Shown here piece after piece: positions 1 through 8,057 of a stretch of 64,000 bases of DNA (position 1 is its first letter; every line of letters begins with the position of its first letter). Origin of the DNA: Meridianimarinicoccus aquatilis (GTDB taxonomy: Bacteria; Pseudomonadota; Alphaproteobacteria; Rhodobacterales; Rhodobacteraceae); the NCBI RefSeq assembly GCF_004358675.1, contig NZ_SMZO01000013.1:28284-92283 (forward strand). The letters are read 5' to 3'. A program made the position numbers and the translations under genes. The notes below the pieces were generated by a model. The model was not told where the DNA came from and made no database searches. It was given only the letters and a program-made list of their open reading frames with translations.

Positions 1-441
1 GGTTTTGATGCAAGCTATGCATTTGGTAGCAAAGAGCAAACCCGCCCTATTGATCACCTGGTTGGTGCCGCAGCAGGCTGGGGTGGGCTTCCGCGCACCG
101 CCGCGTCCTATATTGTCGACGGAGTGGAGGCCAATGACGGCAAGACCCTGCACGCGGTGACGGTCAAAGATGTGCCCGTTGATGCGTTCTGGTCCATCAC
201 AATTTACAACGCCGACGGCTATCTTGAACCCAATGATCTGAACGTGAACAGCTACAACAATGTCTCAGCCACACCAAGCGCTGACGGAGCATATACGATC
301 CATTTCGGTGGCTGCGAAGATGGCCGGATCAACTGCATCCCAATCTCACCCGGCTGGAACTACTCCATTCGCCTGTATGAACCGCAAGAGGCAATCCTCG
401 ACGGCAGTTGGACGTTTCCGGCAATAGAGCCGGTAAAATAA
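1..441 (+). CDS. DUF1214-domain protein, C-terminal part (5' end outside window)
   Basis: The frame is open from base 1 and ends with TAA at 439-441, so only the last 146 codons are seen. The visible residues (GWGGLPRTAASY, then VPVDAFWSITIYNADGYLEPN and a C-terminal half rich in Gly, Asn and Tyr) match the DUF1214 half of DUF1254/DUF1214 proteins. These are usually exported proteins of unknown function. An internal ATG at 124 is not the start, because conserved sequence continues upstream of it. Function beyond the family name is not known. No neighbouring gene in the window explains its role. Confidence 0.75.
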   Translation, partial: GFDASYAFGSKEQTRPIDHLVGAAAGWGGLPRTAASYIVDGVEANDGKTLHAVTVKDVPVDAFWSITIYNADGYLEPNDLNVNSYNNVSATPSADGAYTIHFGGCEDGRINCIPISPGWNYSIRLYEPQEAILDGSWTFPAIEPVK

Positions 442-509
442 GCCGACGCAGCTTGTGACAGCGCTGGTGAAAAAGACCTGCGGAACATCGAAGGACGCGG
501 CTGACAAGC

Positions 510-641
510 TTGGACGAAACCATTCGACGTAAGACCCGTCGCCCGCATTCACCCAAGGAGAAGATCCGCATCGTTTTGGCGGGGCTTCGTGGCGCAAAGC
601 TTTGCGAGCGGCGGGATGTCCTTGGTCTGTTGAATCTATAA
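510..641 (+). pseudogene. Relic of an IS3-family transposase OrfA
   Basis: A 43-codon stretch from TTG 510 to TAA 639-641 begins LDETIRRKTRR and goes on to EKIRIVLAGLRG. This matches the start of the helix-turn-helix OrfA of IS3-family transposases, which usually read like TIRRKTRRRxSxEEKIRIVLxGLRGE. After LRG the relic reads AKLCERRDVLG, so several residues of the usual SIAELCRREG segment look deleted. The frame then stops. No OrfB and no clear terminal inverted repeats are visible. The relic lies just beyond the 3' end of the tRNA-Ser gene, a common insertion point. I see nothing else in 442-892. Confidence 0.55.
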
Positions 642-892
642 CAGCCTTGGCATTGAGCTTCTCGGTGCCTGCTAATCTTCCGACGCGCCCGGACCCGGAT
701 GTCAGACACACAAAGCGGGCGCCTCATGGGCGAGCTTAATCACGAAACCAAGGAAGCGCCAAAACCTACACAGGGACAGATCCCTCCATCAGAGATGTCG
801 ACAAACTGTGGAGCAAAATGCGAATTCAGGACGCACTGCCCGAAAAACATGTGTCTTTCAAGAATCTTGCAAGAATCGAGACCCGGATTTGA

Positions 893-982
893 TGGCGGAG
901 AGACAGGGATTCGAACCCTGGAGACGGTTCCCCGCCTACACACTTTCCAGGCGTGCGCCTTCGACCACTCGGCCACCTCTCC
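893..982 (-). tRNA. tRNA-Ser (anticodon GGA)
   Basis: On the minus strand a 90-nt class II tRNA begins GGAGAGGTGGCCGAGTGG and ends CTCTCC-G-CCA, with the CCA encoded. The acceptor arms GGAGAG/CTCTCC pair. The anticodon loop CTGGAAA carries GGA. A long variable arm, typical of tRNA-Ser, precedes the T arm GGGTTCGAATCCC. It reads UCC and UCU codons. The gene lies between the IS3 relic and the VPLPA-CTERM gene. Confidence 0.97.
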
Positions 983-1087
983 GTGAGTGGCTTCTTATCC
1001 GTGTCACTTGGTGAAGGGCAAGAGGGGAAACACCGAAAAATGCCGCCCGGAGCAATCCCGGGCGGCACGTCGTGATAAACTCCACTC

Positions 1088-2026
1088 TTAGCCGCGACGG
1101 CGGCGCGCAAACCCAAGCGCGGCGAGCCCTGCAACCAGCATCGGCAAAGCTGCTGGCAGCGGCACAGCCGAAGGAGCGACAGCCAACCCGTTCAATGTGC
1201 CAAAGCTGCGATCCAAAGCGGTAACTTCAACCAGATTGATCCGCCCCATCATGTCCGCAATCAACGGCACCTCGTAAATGGATTGCCCGCCGGTCATACG
1301 TTCAGTCAAAAGTGCATACGCCGTGTTGTCACCTTCCATGAAAGACAGGATGTCGAACCCAATATCCTCGGTGATGTCAAAGGCCATGCCATCGAGATAC
1401 AGATCACCGACCGTCTCAAGAGTACCGGCGTTATTGCCGAGGGTCGCAAGAATATCCCAATCGCTGTCAATCACGAACTGCGCTGTGCTTGTCGCGTTTG
1501 GAACGGCGTTGGTGTAGGCGTTCGCGACAATGTTCGGGTTTACACCCTCATTTTCGTCCCCAGGCACATAGGCAAGGGGTGTTTTCGGCTCAAGGGTCGG
1601 GGGCATTTTGTTGGGGAAGAAGACAATGTTTTCTTCTTCGGCCGTAACGATCCGCGCGGCATCCAGAACGTTGTTGAAATCAAAGCCCAGATCATCGTTG
1701 CTGGTCGTGCCAAGCGCTTCGACGATCTTTGTCGTGGCGCCGGTCTGGGGATCGATCAGATAGACCACGTCGTCTTCGTTGTCGTACCCGTAAAGCTGGC
1801 CGGTCTGAGGACGATAGGCGATTGAATCGAGCGACCGCAGCATACCGTTGAAATCAAGCGTAACGCCAGACGGCGTGCCCTGCCCCGGTGCCGCGAGTGT
1901 CACCAGTGTCTGACCTTCGTTGCCAAGCGAGTACACCACTGTGTTCGAACCGAACGTGGCCGCGCTCAGCGGGCTAGCGACCAATACAAAACATACTCCA
2001 GCAACTCGTGTGAAATGACCTGTCAT
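1088..2026 (-). CDS. DUF4394-like exported protein with VPLPA-CTERM sorting signal
   Basis: A 312-residue protein with an N-terminal signal peptide (MTGHFTRVAGVCFVLVASPLSA, cleavage near AA/TFG) and a beta-propeller-like body of the DUF4394 type (SLDSIAYRPQTGQLYGYD; VYLIDPQTGATTKI). The last 25 residues have the tripartite VPLPA-CTERM signal: VPLPAALP, a hydrophobic stretch, then FARRRRG. Such tails are handled by an exosortase-type system, which is not in this window. I chose ATG 2026 because it begins the signal peptide and follows an AGGG-rich stretch. Longer in-frame starts would bury the signal peptide. Its likely place is the cell surface or matrix; its function is unknown. Confidence 0.85.
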   Translation of the reverse strand: MTGHFTRVAGVCFVLVASPLSAATFGSNTVVYSLGNEGQTLVTLAAPGQGTPSGVTLDFNGMLRSLDSIAYRPQTGQLYGYDNEDDVVYLIDPQTGATTKIVEALGTTSNDDLGFDFNNVLDAARIVTAEEENIVFFPNKMPPTLEPKTPLAYVPGDENEGVNPNIVANAYTNAVPNATSTAQFVIDSDWDILATLGNNAGTLETVGDLYLDGMAFDITEDIGFDILSFMEGDNTAYALLTERMTGGQSIYEVPLIADMMGRINLVEVTALDRSFGTLNGLAVAPSAVPLPAALPMLVAGLAALGFARRRRG

Positions 2027-2141
2027 CTTTTGATTTCCCTGTTGTTGACGATCCCCAGCGTGAAGCGAGGATGTTGAAGTCACGGGGCTCAGACAGAATA
2101 GTTTCACATGCGTAAATTTTTTTGTTGGCGGAGCGCAATTT

Positions 2142-4589
2142 TCAGGTGGACTCGCCGTCGCCGTCCCCATCCGCTTCACCCCCGGGCACCTCATCGGCCT
2201 GCATTGGCTTTGGCGGTGACGCAGGGGCTTTCGGCACGTTCGGTGCCGCGGCGGCCAGCGTTTCGGGGTTTCTCAACCAGACATCGCGCTGCGCAAACGG
2301 TATCTCGATATTTTCCTCGGTAAACCGAGCGGCGATCTCGTGGTTTAAGTCGGACTTGACCGCCAGCAGGAAGTTCACGTCGCGCAGGATCGCCCGGATC
2401 TCAAAATCGAGCGAATCCGCTCCGAAGCCAATGAAAAGGATCGAAGGCGGTGGCGAGATGACGATCATGGGGTGGGCATTGGCGATTTCCGACAAGATAC
2501 CTTCGACGCGGCGCGTATCGGTCCCATAGGCGACCCCCACAGGGACAATCACCCGGCCGATGGAATTGCCTTTCGTCCAGTTGGTCACGACCCCCGAAAC
2601 AAGGTCCGCGTTTGGAACAATCACGCTGGTCTTGTCAAAGGTTTCAATGCGTGTTGCCCGAACAGAAATGGATCGAACATGGCCCATTACCCCACCGACC
2701 TCGATCCAGTCGCCTTCCGCAACCGGCCGTTCGATCAACAAGATGATCCCGGACACAAAGTTCGACACGATCGTCTGTAGACCAAAACCAATGCCAACCG
2801 CCAAGGCACTGGCAAAGATGGCAAACGACGACATGTCGATGCCAGCGGTGGTTATGGCGGCAATTGCTGCCAAGAAAATACCAAGATAGCTGACGCCAGA
2901 TACGATGGCCGTACGCGCCCCGATATCCAGTTTGGTCTTTGGAAGAATGGAGTTGCGAAGTCCGCCCTGAATCAGCCGGGTGATCATGTATCCGAAGGCA
3001 AAAACCAAAAGAAACGTGAAAAACTCGGTCGGCGAAATACGCACATCGCCAATCATGAACCCGCCCCGAACTTGCGCCCAAAGCTCCGTAAGGTCGGTGA
3101 CGCGTGCGCCCCACATCAAGGCGATGGCCGGAAGGGAAAGCACCACCAGCAGAGCACCAATCAGGGTTGGAACAAGGCTGTCCTCTACACGGGCCTGCGA
3201 CTCAAGTGGCTCATCGCGATGGGTCTGATGCACGATGGCGGCATACATGTCGGCAAACCCGCGTTGCGTAAGTGCCAAAAATCCAAACAGAAAGAATGTT
3301 CCCGCCGCAGGGTAAATCACCTGCCGCGCCAAGACGACGTAACCAGCCAGCCCCGCCAGAACCGCCACAAGCGACGCGATCATCCCAATCAACGCGACGA
3401 CGGACACCACTGTGTTGACGAAGGCGCGATCATCTTCCTCTACTTGGGATGCAGACACCGACCGGCGGAAAAACCGTGCCATCCGAAAAAGCCCAACAGC
3501 GGTAATGATACTCAGGATGAAACCGGAGTAGGCAGAGGCCCTATCGTCCACCGACAGTCTTTGCTCGAGTACCTGTATTCCTTGATACAAGGACAGCGTC
3601 ACAACCATCATGAACGCGGTGCGGCGCGCCTTGGGCAACATCTTCGGCGACAACAGCAACGGGCTGTTCTCTGGCTCATCCCATGGGAAAAGCCGCGCCA
3701 CGAGCCAAGTTCCCAGGATCATAGCGAACCCAAACGCCACCACAGCCAAGAGAACCGTGCTTCCGGTTGGCCCAAAAATCCCGGTCAATTGCAACGCGGC
3801 GACCAGCAGGCTCAACCCAATCCACGGCAGAGCAAGCTGGGCCACCACGTTCAAGAGGTTAAGAAGCTTGCGCGGAACGGGTTTGCGGATGCCGTGGATG
3901 CTTTTAGCAAGTCTGTTCGACCAATATCGACTGCGGAACAACATCAGTGCGCCCGCAATCAATGACAGTCCGGCAGATGGAAGGTTGCCGATGATTTTGC
4001 TTCTGGTTTCGTCGTTCGACAGACGGGAATAGATCTCTGTCGGCACGTCGAGGGCGATCTGTTTCAGTTCGGCAAGAGGCTCTTCCCAATTCAGCGGATT
4101 GACCGGCAAGGGAAACCGCTCAAGGATCAACCGCGTTTGGCGCGCCCTCAATTCTGCGTCGATATCGCTAACGATTTCATCAGCTTCGGCAAAAGCTTCG
4201 GTCGCGCGCAGGGATGGCGCACGCAACCGCGAGAGTTCCTCTTCCAACGAAGCACGCCGGGCTTGCACCTCTTCCGCTTCAGTTTCGCCTTCCGCGGGCT
4301 CCGGACCTAAAGTGTCAAGCTGGCGTCGGACCCGTTCCAGTTGTGTTTGGTTGGCGCTTTCTTCCTCTTGGAATTTGTCCCGAAACGCAACAACTTCAAC
4401 GCGGAGCCGTTCCAACGTCTGCTCATTGGCGACATCGGCCTCAAGAATCCGGTCGACCCGCTGCACCATCGATTCCCACTGATCCATGTAGGCATCGTCT
4501 AACGCCAGCGCTGCCCCACCGATTGGAATTAGCAGGCACGAGAACAGTAGCGCGAGCCAGCTCGCGCGCAGGGTCGAAATAAGGGTCAT
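2142..4589 (-). CDS. Large MscS-family mechanosensitive ion channel
   Basis: An 815-residue protein starting MTLISTLRASWLALLFSCLL (signal peptide). A periplasmic, Glu-rich coiled-coil region (roughly residues 35-200) is followed by many membrane segments. The conserved MscS core holds the pore helix and beta domain (SSFAIFASALAVGIGFGLQTIVSNFVSG-type segment, then RPVAEGDWIEVGG and VIVPNADLVSGVVTNW). This is the layout of the large MscK/DUF3772-type members, which open under membrane tension to release osmolytes. The gene starts 5 bp after the cysteine synthase stop, so the two are probably co-transcribed. The C-terminal tail is Pro/Gly/Asp-rich. Confidence 0.88.
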   Translation of the reverse strand: MTLISTLRASWLALLFSCLLIPIGGAALALDDAYMDQWESMVQRVDRILEADVANEQTLERLRVEVVAFRDKFQEEESANQTQLERVRRQLDTLGPEPAEGETEAEEVQARRASLEEELSRLRAPSLRATEAFAEADEIVSDIDAELRARQTRLILERFPLPVNPLNWEEPLAELKQIALDVPTEIYSRLSNDETRSKIIGNLPSAGLSLIAGALMLFRSRYWSNRLAKSIHGIRKPVPRKLLNLLNVVAQLALPWIGLSLLVAALQLTGIFGPTGSTVLLAVVAFGFAMILGTWLVARLFPWDEPENSPLLLSPKMLPKARRTAFMMVVTLSLYQGIQVLEQRLSVDDRASAYSGFILSIITAVGLFRMARFFRRSVSASQVEEDDRAFVNTVVSVVALIGMIASLVAVLAGLAGYVVLARQVIYPAAGTFFLFGFLALTQRGFADMYAAIVHQTHRDEPLESQARVEDSLVPTLIGALLVVLSLPAIALMWGARVTDLTELWAQVRGGFMIGDVRISPTEFFTFLLVFAFGYMITRLIQGGLRNSILPKTKLDIGARTAIVSGVSYLGIFLAAIAAITTAGIDMSSFAIFASALAVGIGFGLQTIVSNFVSGIILLIERPVAEGDWIEVGGVMGHVRSISVRATRIETFDKTSVIVPNADLVSGVVTNWTKGNSIGRVIVPVGVAYGTDTRRVEGILSEIANAHPMIVISPPPSILFIGFGADSLDFEIRAILRDVNFLLAVKSDLNHEIAARFTEENIEIPFAQRDVWLRNPETLAAAAPNVPKAPASPPKPMQADEVPGGEADGDGDGEST

Positions 4590-4594
4590 TTTTC

Positions 4595-5626
4595 TCAGTC
4601 TTCGAAAACGGTTGGCAAGTTGGCGTCGTGCCGTTCCAACCAACTTGGAATCGGCAAGCCCTTCTCTTTCAGGAATACCGGATTATAAAGCTTGGATTGG
4701 TACCGTGTCCCGTAGTCACACAGGATCGTGACAATCGTGTGTCCGGGTCCAAGCTCACGCGCCATGCGCACGGCGCCCGCAATGTTGATCCCCGACGAGC
4801 CACCAAGGCACAAGCCCTCCTCGGCCAAAAGGTCAAACACAATCGGCAACGCTTCGGCATCCGGGATGCGGTAAGCGTGGTCCGGCTTGAACCCTTCGAG
4901 GTTGGCAGTTATCCGCCCCTGCCCGATCCCTTCGGTGATGGACCCACCTTCGGATTTCAATTCGCCCTCGGTGTAGAAGCTATACAACGCAGCACCTTCG
5001 GGGTCCGCCAGACCAATCTTGACGCCCTTTGGCTGCAAGGCTTCGGCAACACCCGCAACTGTGCCTCCAGAGCCGACAGCACAGATGAAGCCGTCGACTT
5101 TGCCGCCTGTCTGTTCCCAAATTTCTGGGCCAGTGGTTTCCACATGTGCTTGCCGGTTGGCAACGTTGTCGAACTGATTTGCCCAAATCGCCCCGTTCGG
5201 GGCCGTTTTGGCCAACTCTTCTGCCAATCGCCCGGAGTAGCGAACATAGTTGTTAGGGTTGCGATACGGCGCTGCGGGAACCTGAACCAATTCCGCCCCA
5301 GCCAGGCGGATCATGTCTTTCTTTTCCTGGCTCTGGGTTTCCGGGATCACGATCACCGTCTTGAACCCCATGGAACAGCCAACCAGCGCCAGACCGATGC
5401 CCGTGTTGCCCGCCGTGCCTTCGACAATCGTGCCCCCCGGTTTCAACGCCCCGCGCGCCACCGCATCGCGAATTATATACAACGCCGCGCGATCTTTTAC
5501 GGACTGGCCCGGGTTCATGAACTCGGCCTTGCCGAGGATCTCGCAACCGGTTTCGTCGCTCACCTTGTTCAGGCGGATAAGCGGGGTGTTTCCGACGGCA
5601 GAGGCAAGGTCGTTGTAAATTGTCAT
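4595..5626 (-). CDS. cysK: Cysteine synthase A (O-acetylserine sulfhydrylase)
   Basis: A 343-residue PLP enzyme that makes L-cysteine from O-acetylserine and sulfide in the cytoplasm. The PLP lysine is K44 in NPGQSVKDRAA. The substrate loop GTAGNTGIGLA and the phosphate-binding GSGGTVAGVAE follow, and the C-terminal GGSSGINIAGAV is conserved. A GGAGAG ribosome-binding site sits 6 nt before ATG 5626. It is somewhat longer at the C-terminus than E. coli CysK (323 aa), like other alphaproteobacterial members. It is followed closely by the MscS gene. A cystathionine beta-synthase-like role cannot be excluded, but no CBS domain is present. Confidence 0.92.
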   Translation of the reverse strand: MTIYNDLASAVGNTPLIRLNKVSDETGCEILGKAEFMNPGQSVKDRAALYIIRDAVARGALKPGGTIVEGTAGNTGIGLALVGCSMGFKTVIVIPETQSQEKKDMIRLAGAELVQVPAAPYRNPNNYVRYSGRLAEELAKTAPNGAIWANQFDNVANRQAHVETTGPEIWEQTGGKVDGFICAVGSGGTVAGVAEALQPKGVKIGLADPEGAALYSFYTEGELKSEGGSITEGIGQGRITANLEGFKPDHAYRIPDAEALPIVFDLLAEEGLCLGGSSGINIAGAVRMARELGPGHTIVTILCDYGTRYQSKLYNPVFLKEKGLPIPSWLERHDANLPTVFED

Positions 5627-5684
5627 GGCGTTCTCTCCGGGGTGGCGCGTGGTTCAGCCTGTCTAGGCACCGACGCGCCGGGAT

Positions 5685-6701
5685 TCAACCAGACTGGCGA
5701 AGCCTGCTATGATTAAGCTCTAACCAAAACACGGAAAGCTGCAAGGTTCCGACTGGCGCACGCCCTTCAGCAATCAACGCCAAAAGCTCGGTTCGCGGCA
5801 TGATATGCCCACGAATATCTTCGCCCTCTGTCGCAAGGCCACCCAGACCGGCGGCACTCTCTGGCAGATCGGCAATGCCGATATAGCTATAGATGTATTC
5901 CGAAAACGCGCCGGTCGTCGGGTAATAGTCAGCAACCGCATGCAGGGCGCTCAGTTTCAGACCCGCCTCTTCCCATGTTTCCTTGTGCGCGGTGTCTTCC
6001 GGTGTATCGCCCGGCTCAATTCGCCCGGCTACCGGTTCCGGCAACCAAGGCGACGGATCAGCACGACCAATGGGCGAGACACGCACCTGTTCCACTACCA
6101 ACACGCAATCGCGCACTGGATCATAGGGCAACACCGTCACAGCATCGGCAGCGATAAAACAAGCACGGTCCAAGGGGCCGCTATCCGTTCCATCAAACCG
6201 GTCATGCGAATAGACATAGTCCTCAACGGCGAAATACCGCGCATAAGGGCGTTTGGTGGACTGAATATTCAGATTGCTCTCGTCAAAACCGCCCAGTGAT
6301 TTGCGCGGCGTTGTCCGCGCCCGCACACGTGCATCGGCGCGCGCCCAGATCATGTTCAACCGAGATTGCGCCTCTGAACTGTTTTGCACCCCCAACAGAT
6401 CGACGATTTCACTCACGGCTTCACGCCAGATCGAAAGCCAGCGCGGGGCAAACGGTTCTGCAAAAACCCGGCCACCCAGTTCGGCACCTGTCAACGCCAC
6501 CCTTTGCACATCCCCAACGGCTTCTGGAAGCGCCGCATGAACTGCTGCGTAAAAGATCAGCCGCTCTTGGGCATCGCCTTCGGGCAGATCGACCACTATC
6601 CCCCCGCCGTCATGCGAAGCCCACACTTCTTCAAGCGCAAGGCCGGTTACAGCTTGAAAAAGCGTTGGATCATCAAAAGGGGTCATCAACAGGAAGGGCA
6701 T
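5685..6701 (-). CDS. Two-domain Nudix hydrolase (probable ADP-ribose/NDP-sugar pyrophosphatase)
   Basis: A 338-residue protein. The N-terminal ~130 residues look like a gamma-glutamylcyclotransferase-type fold, and the C-terminal ~200 residues are Nudix. The Nudix box near residue 245 reads GRIEPGDTPEDTAHKETWEE, then AGL. The catalytic ETWEE core is intact, but the usual RE is KE and the upstream Glu is Asp. The preceding region (DAVTVLPYDPVRDCVLVVEQ) resembles ADP-ribose pyrophosphatases. ATG 6701 is chosen because CGGAG lies 6 nt upstream. An ATG at 6722 is also in frame but has no such site. The substrate is not proven. Confidence 0.8.
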   Translation of the reverse strand: MPFLLMTPFDDPTLFQAVTGLALEEVWASHDGGGIVVDLPEGDAQERLIFYAAVHAALPEAVGDVQRVALTGAELGGRVFAEPFAPRWLSIWREAVSEIVDLLGVQNSSEAQSRLNMIWARADARVRARTTPRKSLGGFDESNLNIQSTKRPYARYFAVEDYVYSHDRFDGTDSGPLDRACFIAADAVTVLPYDPVRDCVLVVEQVRVSPIGRADPSPWLPEPVAGRIEPGDTPEDTAHKETWEEAGLKLSALHAVADYYPTTGAFSEYIYSYIGIADLPESAAGLGGLATEGEDIRGHIMPRTELLALIAEGRAPVGTLQLSVFWLELNHSRLRQSG

Positions 6702-6779
6702 GGTAAACTCCGGGAACTGCACGCCTTCCTTCGCAAATCGCCGCCCGTTTGGCCATTGGATACCGGAAGTTGCGGGTCG

Positions 6780-7991
6780 TCAGATTGGCGCACGCACAGT
6801 GATTTGCGTCACGTCACAAACGCCGGACCGAAACGCTGCAGCGCAGGACGTGAGATAGTAATCCCACATGCGCTTGAACCTGTCGTCAAATTCCATTTTC
6901 GCCACGTCTTCCCACCGAGCGTTGAACGTGTCGGACCAGCGTCGCAGTGTTTGGCTATAGCTGTCGCCAAATTCGACAGAGCCAGCAACACTGAGGCCCA
7001 CTGCTTCGACCTCGCGGCGCAAAACCGATGGGCTGGGAAGCATACCTCCCGGAAAAATGTACTTCTGAATGAAGTCCACTTGCTTGCGATAGCCTTCGAA
7101 CCGGTCATCCTCAACTGTGATGATTTGCAAGGTCGCGGCCTTGCCGGGTTTGAGCCGATCGCGAAGCGCCTTGAAGTAGACTGGCCAGTAACGTTCCCCG
7201 ACAGCTTCGAACATCTCGATAGACGCGATCCCGTCATATTTGCCGGTCTCATCGCGATAGTCCTGCAACTTGATATCAACCTTGTCTGACAGCCCTGCGG
7301 CGGCGACACGGGCAGTGGCGAAATCAAATTGCTCGCGGCTGATCGTAAGGCCCGTGACCTTAAGCCCCCGCTCGCGCGCCGCGTATTCCGCAAACCCGCC
7401 CCAGCCGCAGCCGATTTCCAACACGTGATCACCGGGCACAGCCCCCATTAGATCGACCATGCTGGCGTACTTCGCTGTCTGCGCCGCCTCCAGGCTTTCC
7501 TGACCGGTTTGGAAAATCGCAGACGAATAGGTCATCGTCTCATCCAGCCACAACTTATAGAAATCATTCCCCAAATCGTAATGATGCGAGATGTTCTTGC
7601 GCGCCTGACGTTTGGAATTGGACTGCAACCAAAACCGCAACCGTTCATAGGCCCGCACAAGCGCGACACCTGGATACCCGTCCAGCATGTGGTCCGCTTC
7701 ATCATGTACAAGATCCATGAACGCCTGAAGATCCGGCGAGGACCACCATCCATCCATATACGCTTCGGAAAAGCCCAGATCTCCGTCTCGGAGCATTCTT
7801 GAAAAAAGATCGCCGTTATGGACTGTCACTGCAGCCACCGGGCCAGGGTCCTTCCCTTCGGCGCGAAAAACACGGCCATCCGGCAAAGTGATGTCCAACC
7901 GCCCAGCGCGAATGCTCAGGGCTTGAGCAAAGACAGATGCGAAGTAACGTGGCAGACCCTCTTGGCCTTCAGTGCTGGTCAATATTGTCAT
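6780..7991 (-). CDS. cfa: Cyclopropane-fatty-acyl-phospholipid synthase family methyltransferase
   Basis: A 403-residue SAM-dependent enzyme of the Cfa family, which adds a methylene group across double bonds of membrane phospholipid acyl chains. The SAM motif I is VLEIGCGWGGFAEYA. Other family marks are the HHYDLGNDFYKLWLD segment, the YSSAIF stretch and DFIQKYIFPGGMLPS. The N-terminal ~100 residues form the lipid-binding part. It lies 66 bp downstream of the photolyase gene on the same strand. In Rhodobacter sphaeroides cfa and phr genes belong to the RpoE/ChrR singlet-oxygen response, which suggests the same here (inference). Confidence 0.88.
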   Translation of the reverse strand: MTILTSTEGQEGLPRYFASVFAQALSIRAGRLDITLPDGRVFRAEGKDPGPVAAVTVHNGDLFSRMLRDGDLGFSEAYMDGWWSSPDLQAFMDLVHDEADHMLDGYPGVALVRAYERLRFWLQSNSKRQARKNISHHYDLGNDFYKLWLDETMTYSSAIFQTGQESLEAAQTAKYASMVDLMGAVPGDHVLEIGCGWGGFAEYAARERGLKVTGLTISREQFDFATARVAAAGLSDKVDIKLQDYRDETGKYDGIASIEMFEAVGERYWPVYFKALRDRLKPGKAATLQIITVEDDRFEGYRKQVDFIQKYIFPGGMLPSPSVLRREVEAVGLSVAGSVEFGDSYSQTLRRWSDTFNARWEDVAKMEFDDRFKRMWDYYLTSCAAAFRSGVCDVTQITVRAPI

Positions 7992-8057
7992 TTTTGTTTT
8001 TGTGCCTGCTGTGTTGGGGTGCCGCAGACACGCAGCAACCCTCTTGTTGGTTTCAAA

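Noticed and set aside
740..1134. Several open frames over the tRNA-Ser gene
   Set aside because: They are tRNA shadows; the tRNA structure explains the conserved bases.
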